Shown in pieces: positions 57,524 through 64,000 of a stretch of 64,000 bases of DNA. The DNA is from Vitellaria paradoxa (taxonomy: Eukaryota; Streptophyta; Magnoliopsida; Ericales; Sapotaceae). Numbering within the stretch: the stretch's first letter is position 1; every line of letters starts with the position of its first letter. Location: contig CM034240.1 of assembly GCA_019916065.1 (NCBI GenBank), forward strand, positions 41,194,561 through 41,258,560, read 5' to 3'. Both the position numbers and the translations under genes were made by a program. Under the pieces are notes generated by a model, which had not been told where the DNA came from, did no database searches, and saw only the letters and a program-made list of their open reading frames with translations.

Positions 57524-58424
57524 CTATTAGTGAATCAAATTATTGAAGACCTAAAAAAAAAAAATTAGTAAGATGTTAAAGAACAAAAAAACAAAGAAAA
57601 AATTAGAATTACTAAAAAAAAATTAATTAAAAACTCTCGCTCGTCCTAAATAGTAAAAGAAGCCTTACCTTTTTCTTCTTCTTCTTCTTCTTCTTCTTTT
57701 TCTTTGGATAATTCTGAGTTTTGTTATAACTTGAAATTTTCTCAGCTTGAAACTATCTCAAATAATTTTTAAAATCTTAAGAATTGGATAAATTTTCAAT
57801 GATTTGAAAAGATTCGAACTCATAGCTATTAATAAGTAAATCGAAGATTTGAGTAGTTTGTCTAATTTTCAAAGTTAAAAGAAGCTTTACTCTCTTCCTA
57901 TATTTTTTATACACAAAATAAAATATATAACGTTTTTCATTAGAGATTTATTCCCATTCATTGACTTATAAAAATAAAATATTATATATATTAAATATGA
58001 ACAAAGAAAGATAAAAAAGAATTTTTATATTTTAAATGAGTGACGTGTTTTTTTTTCCCTAAGTGAGAGAGAGATTTAAGCAATAACAATTAAAAAAAGT
58101 ACAAAGAAGGTGAGGGGAGCGTACTTAACTTTTTTAAGTGAAAAAAAAAAGTGAAAAAAGAGAGACTTAGAGAGAAATATTAAAACATGTGCTATGTTAG
58201 TAACCTGTGGTTTGATAATGTTTATATTCACTATTTTTTTATTTATATTTATAAATATTTTGAAACTGGCAATAAAAATGTAATTGTTAAATTAGTTTTT
58301 ATTTTTATTTCTAAGAAAAATAGAAACTTAAACAAAAAAAGTATAAGGAAAAAAAATATTTTTATTCTCATTTTTTTTGTTATAAATATTTTGTCAATTT
58401 TAACACTTTATCCATTTTAGTTCG
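57524..58424. other. AT-rich intergenic DNA
   Basis: No gene is seen. A (TTC)n tract lies at about 57673-57702. Confidence 0.5.
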
Positions 58425-59700
58425 TTTTGGTCAGAAATCAAGTTCGAACTAAACTTTTTTCGAGTCGAGTTTGAATGGTTTAAAAAAGTTTAACTTGTTT
58501 TCACCCCTAATTTAGAGTGATTTTAAATTCATATTATTTTTTCTTGACAAATTATTAATCCAAATACAGTCTAATCTAAATCTAAAAAAACACGTAAATA
58601 TGTAGAAATGTGCATTTTTTAAAACCTTTCTACGACCATTTGTGTCGCATTATATTTCAGCTTACAGTTGATTGTAAGGTATTGGTCGAGTAAAACAACT
58701 GGAGAGTCATTCCCGGGTGTATTTTGACAATAAGAACCTTGACGATTTGCTATTAGCAATGGCCACCCACTTTCCATTCCGTGCCCCGGCCGGCAAAGAT
58801 CCTCTCCATGAGTAGTAATCCCCACTAGCTTTAATTTTAATGCACAAAAATTTACATTGATCAATTATCTTTATTACTTGCGTGTTGGATTTTATTAATA
58901 TAAAAAATAATTAAAAATAGAAATCTTATGTTTTCAATTTACTATTGTGTTATATATATATATATATTGGTTGATCATTGTCCGGACCTGAAACTTCCAA
59001 TTGCTAGGGATGTGGATTCTAACCTTTGTGCGGTCTTTCTTCTTTGGCATTAGTGAATCCCCTGTCCACTTTGGTTTTGGCCAATGCCACCCTTTGGCCA
59101 GGTAGACTATGAAAATGACATTGCAATAATTTCAAAGAGTCATGCCAAGTTGTTGTTGGTAAACTATTTCAGCTCAATTTGACAGTGACTCAATTTGAAT
59201 TTGATTCAAACTCTATTTAAGTTAAATTCAAGATATTTAATTTTAGTTTGATTAAATTTCAAGTCAAATTTAAAATTCAAGCTGTTCAGCTTGAAAAATA
59301 TTTTAACAATTCTTCATTCTAATTTTCATTAATTTGGCTAACATTACTCAATTATATATAAATTTTAAATTTTGTTTATCATAAAATGGGACATTTCATT
59401 TTTGCATTTGTGACTACTGCCCTAATTACACAAAATTTTAATTTTTGCCTAAAGTTCGGTTCGACTCGATTTTACTCATAATTTCAGAGAGGCATAATTA
59501 AAAAAAAATTAATTAATAATCCAATTTGTACTTTACAGTGCAATCAAAATATATAGCTCTTCTTTGAATTGGTATATATCTTCTAGTACTATTGCTAATT
59601 GACTTATTAAAATAATATTCTCAATTCGAATAACTTGCATATTAATTATCAGGCATGTATATATATACACACATATCATTATACATATGTATAGCAGAAG
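58425..59700 (+). other. Upstream region of P450 gene 5, duplicated at 34.6-36.0 kb
   Basis: Co-linear with the region upstream of pseudogene 4. The minus-strand protein-like blocks recur here. Block 58864-58640 reads GWPLLIANRQGSYCQN and DSPVVLLDQYL; block 59140-58970 is more damaged (KLLQCHFHSLPGQRVALAK, then stops). No MITE at the position corresponding to 35132-35260. Confidence 0.72.
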
Positions 59701-59709
59701 ATATATATA
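59701..59709 (+). promoter_or_regulatory. TATA box of P450 gene 5
   Basis: The tatatata run lies 9-17 bp before an in-frame ATG at 59718 and about 66 bp before the ATG at 59775. A start site some 30 bp downstream would fall after 59718, which supports 59775 as the true start. The same sequence precedes pseudogene 4. Confidence 0.5.
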
Positions 59710-59774
59710 ATTAGACCTTGTATCCCCAGAAAAATTTTAAGAAGATATTACAGGCGCCAAAACAGCAAAAGAAA

Positions 59775-62700
59775 ATGTCTAGTTTTCTGCAATTGTTGAA
59801 TCTCTTCTCTTTCCCTTTGCTTTTCATATTCCTTTTTTCCTTCCTTACAACGTGGATCTTCAAAACTCCAAACAGCACCAAAAATCTACCCCCTTCGCCG
59901 CCAGGGCTGCCAATCATCGGAAACTTCCACCAAATTGGTCGCTTGGCACACCGCTCCCTCCATTCCTTCGCCGCGAAACACGGGCCAATCATGCTCCTCC
60001 ACCTAGGCAGCGTGCCGACACTCGTCATTTCCTCCGCCGAGGCAGCTTGTCAGATCATGAAGAACAACGACCTCGTCTTCGCAAACAGGCCCAAATCGAA
60101 AGTCTTCGAGAAACTTCAATACGACTATAAGTCTATCTCAGTGGCACCGTATGGCGATCTCTGGAGGCAGCTGAAAAGCATTTACGTGCTTCACCTTCTT
60201 AGCAATAAAAGAGTTCAATCTTTCCGTTTTGTGAGAGAAGAAGAAATAGCCCTCTTGATGAAAGAGATCGAAGAGTCTTCTTCTTCGTCACTGCCTGTGA
60301 ATTTATCTGAAATGTTTGCGTCTTTAACTAACGATGTAATAAGTAGGGCTGCGTTCGGACGGAAGTACGGCGAGGGGGAAAATGGGAAGAAGTTCAAGCA
60401 GCTGATGACAGATCGTTTAGCGCTATTAGGCAAGTTCAAGGTTGGGGACTTATTTCCACGCTTGGCGTGGATCAGTCGAATCAGTGGGTTCGATGCTGAA
60501 GTTGAGAGAGTGGCTGAAGAGCTTGATGAATTCCTTGAGGGTTTAGTTGAAGAGCGCATGAATGGTTGGAGTAAGAATGGGGGGAAGGTTGAAGATGAAG
60601 GCAGGGACGACTTTCTTGATATCTTGCTTCGGATGCACGGGGAAAATAGTGCTGGTGTTTCTATTGATAGAGATTGCGTCAAAGCTAACATCTTGGTGAT
60701 CAGGCTCTCTCTCTACCCTTTTTCTTTGCGTCTTCACCATATTGCTTGGCATTTTAGGCTCCGTTTGGAGCTTTAAAAAAAAAACTCCTAAAATATTTAA
60801 AAAATAACTCCTAACTATTAACCTCCATCAATTTAAAATATATATATATATATATATCTACTACGGATGGCAAATATACCTATACCCGATGGTTATCCAC
60901 TTCACCCGCCCCATTAGAAAAGGGTATGGGATTATTAATAGCGGGAAAAGGGACAAGTATGAAAATTTTAAGTTGTTACCCAAATGGTATGTGGATAGAA
61001 ACGGGTATAATAGTCTCTACTTTGTCTTAGATCTATTTAAATACTTATTTATTAATTTATATATTTTTTAATTTTTATTTAATATATACAATATTTATAA
61101 TAATTTATAATATTTATTTTATACATATAATATATATAATTTATAATAGTTAATATGGTTAGCAGGTAAATAGGGATAAAAAATCTATTATCTAGTGGGG
61201 ACTAATATGAAGAATTTTTTTTTTTCTCAAAACGTGGATGGGGATGGAAAAGGTACCATTAAATGGGGATAGGGAGAGGAACTAGAAAAATCATACGCGC
61301 CCCATTAATATTCCTACTATCTATTGTTAAAAAAAGTAACAAAATCAATAACTATATGTCATTCCTAAAAAAAAAGTCAAATAATAAGGCACTACTCAAA
61401 GTTCAAAATAACATGTATTGTCATCTTACAAAATCTATTGGAACGGACTATTTATTATCTATTCCAATAGATTTTGAATTTTTTTTGACACTGTGGTTTG
61501 ATACACTATTTTTTGAGCTCCAAAAATCACTCAAAAGAAACTCCAAAAGCTCCTAATTTTCTTCAATTAAAATTTATCACATGTCACTTTTATACCAATT
61601 TATAAAAAACACAACAATTTAAAAAATTTTTAACACTCTAAACGCTAAAAAGCACAAAAGTTATCAGCTTTTTTTAGAATTTTTGTGCTCCTTTTTGGAG
61701 CTCCAAATGCAGTCTTATTCTCTCAAAAAGAAAGGGTATTGCTAGTGCTTTTAAATTCACTGTGCACAAGTTTCGTTATTAATTAACTGGGAAAATGTTA
61801 TTTTATCATGAAAAATTCGGAGAAAGTACCATTAGAATAATAGTTCAATGTTTTATACATTATTAATGTGATACTTTCTATACAAGCGACACTATAAAAT
61901 ATAGCATGCCGTAATTTTATAATTCAAAATAATAATAATAATAATAATAATAATAGTAATAGTAATAGTAACAGTAATAGACATGGATAATGTTTTAAAT
62001 CACGCTTGTATGTATCAAAATTAAGCTCTTAGAATAATGTGGTAGCAGTGATATTGCAATTAAAATGTATTTCGATGGATTTATTATTTTAAAATTACAA
62101 GCTTATAAGTTCTCCGGATCATATTGGCTGGGAAAAGTTTCCTTACAATAAACTATTATTAGAATAATATGATAATGGTATTTTGAAATTAAAGTGCATT
62201 TTCATTAAGGTGCACACGTCCGATTTGGTACTAAAATATAAAATCAAATTTTAAGTTATCAATTTGAAAGATTTTAAGACCATTAACTATCCATTCAATT
62301 AAACAACCAAATCATTAATTTCAATTTGTTTCGGTTTCACTTGAATTTTTTATAGGACAAGTAATGGATGAGTTTGGAGTATAAAAAAATAATGAAAATG
62401 TGATTTATATAATTTTTTAATATTTGATGTGCTGTCACTAAACTACATTTTTCATATATGAATAGTAAAACTTTTTAATATTTGTGTTAATTTTTTTTTG
62501 AGCGAGAATCCGTTTAAATGGTTTTTTTAGGGTTCATTTGAAAGGTATTATCTCAGAATTTATTAAAAGTTGTTACAAAATTTTTAAAATTTATAAAAAA
62601 ATTATTGGAGTTTGTGGAAATATTATTGGAGTTAGTAAAAAATTTATTGAGATTAATAAATATTTGTTAAGATATGTAAATATATATAAATTTATAAAAA

Positions 62701-63636
62701 TTTGTAAGAAATACGAAAAACAAAATATATTAAAGAATTTTAAAAATTTTTAAAGATTTTTCAAAGATCTCCTCACCTTTTCAGCCCCAATATATATGCT
62801 ATAAAAATATGCTTCGTCGTCTAGGCTTTTTAATTAACAGGAAAGTGGACCAAAGAATGTAACTCCTTGACGCATCATTTTAGTACACTAGACTGAGAAA
62901 AAAAAATTCCCACAGAAAAGCATTTATCTTCTAAAACAAAATTAATTTTTATATTATTTTGTGCAAAATTATATAGAATTTTCAAACAAGACCCGTTCTC
63001 TCTGTTTCGTAATCCTTGCAGGTTTCCTTTACAGCCGGAACCGACACCACCGCCACATTTCTAGAGTGGGCAATGACGGAGCTCGTAAGGCACCCTAGAG
63101 TCATGAAGAAAGTGCAGAACGAGGTGAGGGAAGTCGTTAAAGAAAAATCCGACATTACCGACGATGATTTGTCCAAAATGCACTACTTGAAGGCGGCGAT
63201 CAAAGAAACTTTCCGTCTTCATCCCCCGATTCCATTGCTGGTCGCAAGAGAAGCAAGACAAGGTGTGAAAGTAATGGGCTACGACGTTGCTGCAGGAACA
63301 ATGGTTCTGATCAACGCTTGGGCGATCGGAAGAGACCCTTCGCTGTGGGACGAACCGGAGGAGTTCAGGCCGGAGAGGTTCTTGAATTCTCCGATCGATT
63401 TCAAGGGGTTCGACTTCGAGCTGATTCCGTTTGGTGCCGGAAGGAGGGCTTGTCCGGGAACCTCTTTCGCGATGGCTGTTAATGAGCTTACGTTAGCGAA
63501 TCTGTTGCACAAGTTCGATTGGGAATTGCCTGGCAAGGCCAAGGGGGAGGAACTAGACGTCGCTGAATGCCCTGGTGTTGCGGTCCACAGAAGATTTCCT
63601 CTTCTTGCTGTTGCCACTCCATGGTCGTGCTCCTAG
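59775..63636 (+). CDS. CYP71-clan cytochrome P450, intact (511 aa), long intron
   Basis: Exon 1 is 59775-60695 (307 codons) and exon 2 is 63022-63636 (204 codons plus stop), with a 2326-bp phase-0 GT-AG intron. The start at 59775 gives the usual anchor ([10 protein letters not shown], hydrophobic to about residue 26); an upstream in-frame ATG at 59718 would add 19 residues. Motifs: [18 protein letters not shown]-helix LWRQLKS, I-helix TAGTDTT, ExxR (ETFR), FRPERF and heme loop [10 protein letters not shown]. All catalytic residues are present, so it is probably functional at the ER. It is the closest relative of pseudogene 4 and clearly diverged from gene 3. Substrate unknown. Confidence 0.95.
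60757..61714. mobile_element. Harbinger-like element in the intron of P450 gene 5
   Basis: Ends ggctccgtttggagctt and, on the complement, gactgcatttggagctcc. TTA duplications lie at 60754-60756 and 61715-61717. It accounts for 958 bp of the intron and is shared with pseudogene 4. Confidence 0.78.
60862..61316. mobile_element. hAT-like non-autonomous element nested in the intronic Harbinger-like element
   Basis: Ends tacggatggcaaatatacc and, on the complement, taggaatattaatgggg, with subterminal acccgatgg/acccgcccc sequence like the hAT element at 44775. Flanks atatctac (60854-60861) and ctatctat (61317-61324) agree at 6 of 8 positions. Confidence 0.65.
61926..61980 (+). repeat. (AAT)n microsatellite with AGT variants in the intron of gene 5
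   Basis: About nine aat units followed by agtaat/agtaac variants. Confidence 0.85.
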
Positions 63637-64000
63637 TAATTAAAACACTTCTAAAAAATTGTCGCTATCTACTAATAAAAAAATTGTGAATAATAGTCAT
63701 CTTTTCTTCCACACACCTGTGCTGTGCGTCATTCTTATTTTTGTTGTCGCCTGGTTAACTCCTCAATTTATGGGATTTGTATACTTTCTCCATTTGGACC
63801 AAAAATATTTATTTTAAAAGTTAACGTATAATTTCTTTTTTTTTTACAATTTTAACTAAAGTGTAATATTAATAAAAAATATTAAATTTAATTAAATTAA
63901 TGTCAAGCGTCTGTCATATAAACTCATATGTAAAGACTTGAAATTTTTTATTTTTTTTATTTATACTATTTAAAATTCTGATATTTTGGACCTCATTTAT
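63637..64000. other. Downstream region of P450 gene 5
   Basis: No gene is seen before the window ends. 63766-63945 matches 52040-52215, the displaced 3' flank of pseudogene 4. Confidence 0.6.

Overview
The window is nuclear DNA from a flowering plant, probably a eudicot. It is very AT-rich, has introns, and carries Ty3/gypsy and Ty1/copia elements, hAT, Mutator-like and PIF/Harbinger-like transposons, and an RTE-type LINE. The species cannot be named from sequence alone. No rRNA, tRNA or CRISPR array was seen.

The host-gene backbone is a head-to-tail array of CYP71-clan cytochrome P450 genes, all on the + strand, each with two exons and a phase-0 intron just before the I-helix motif AGTDTT. 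Five copies keep coding sequence. Copy 1 (10.9-13.0 kb), copy 2 (25.7-27.8 kb) and copy 4 (36.0-49.3 kb) are pseudogenes. Copy 3 (30984-33021, 513 aa) and copy 5 (59775-63636, 511 aa) look intact. A sixth unit at 21.2-22.7 kb keeps recognisable 5' and 3' flanks but has lost the whole coding region. Copies 1-3 form one subgroup. Copies 4 and 5 form another and share about 1.2 kb of upstream sequence and a transposon-filled intron.

Layout: 1-7858 is a decayed minus-strand Tat-lineage gypsy element (5' LTR 6985-7858, 3' LTR outside the window). 9.3-16.6 kb is P450 unit 1. 17091-21031 is a Mutator-like element with a perfect 9-bp target duplication. It carries a captured, broken CBF/DREB1 gene and was later split by a 3.2-kb hAT element with its own 8-bp duplication. 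21.2-33.9 kb holds the empty unit, pseudogene 2 and intact gene 3. 34.6-49.3 kb is pseudogene 4, whose exon 1 is split by a complete 5.8-kb copia element (36270-42090; two 409-bp LTRs) and whose intron holds a probable solo LTR (43848-46939). Directly after that LTR lies an unrecognised small gene encoding a single-pass membrane protein with a poly-proline tract and, in a +1 frame, an extremely cysteine-rich tail. 50.8-51.6 kb is a 5'-truncated RTE LINE. 49.3-58.4 kb is otherwise transposon-derived AT-rich DNA. 58.4-64.0 kb is intact P450 gene 5.

The two intact P450s would be ER-anchored monooxygenases of specialised metabolism; their substrates cannot be read from the sequence. Most breaks in the retroelements are C-to-T or G-to-A nonsense changes, as expected from decay of methylated DNA. 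The array shows local duplication followed by gene death through point mutation, transposon insertion and deletion.
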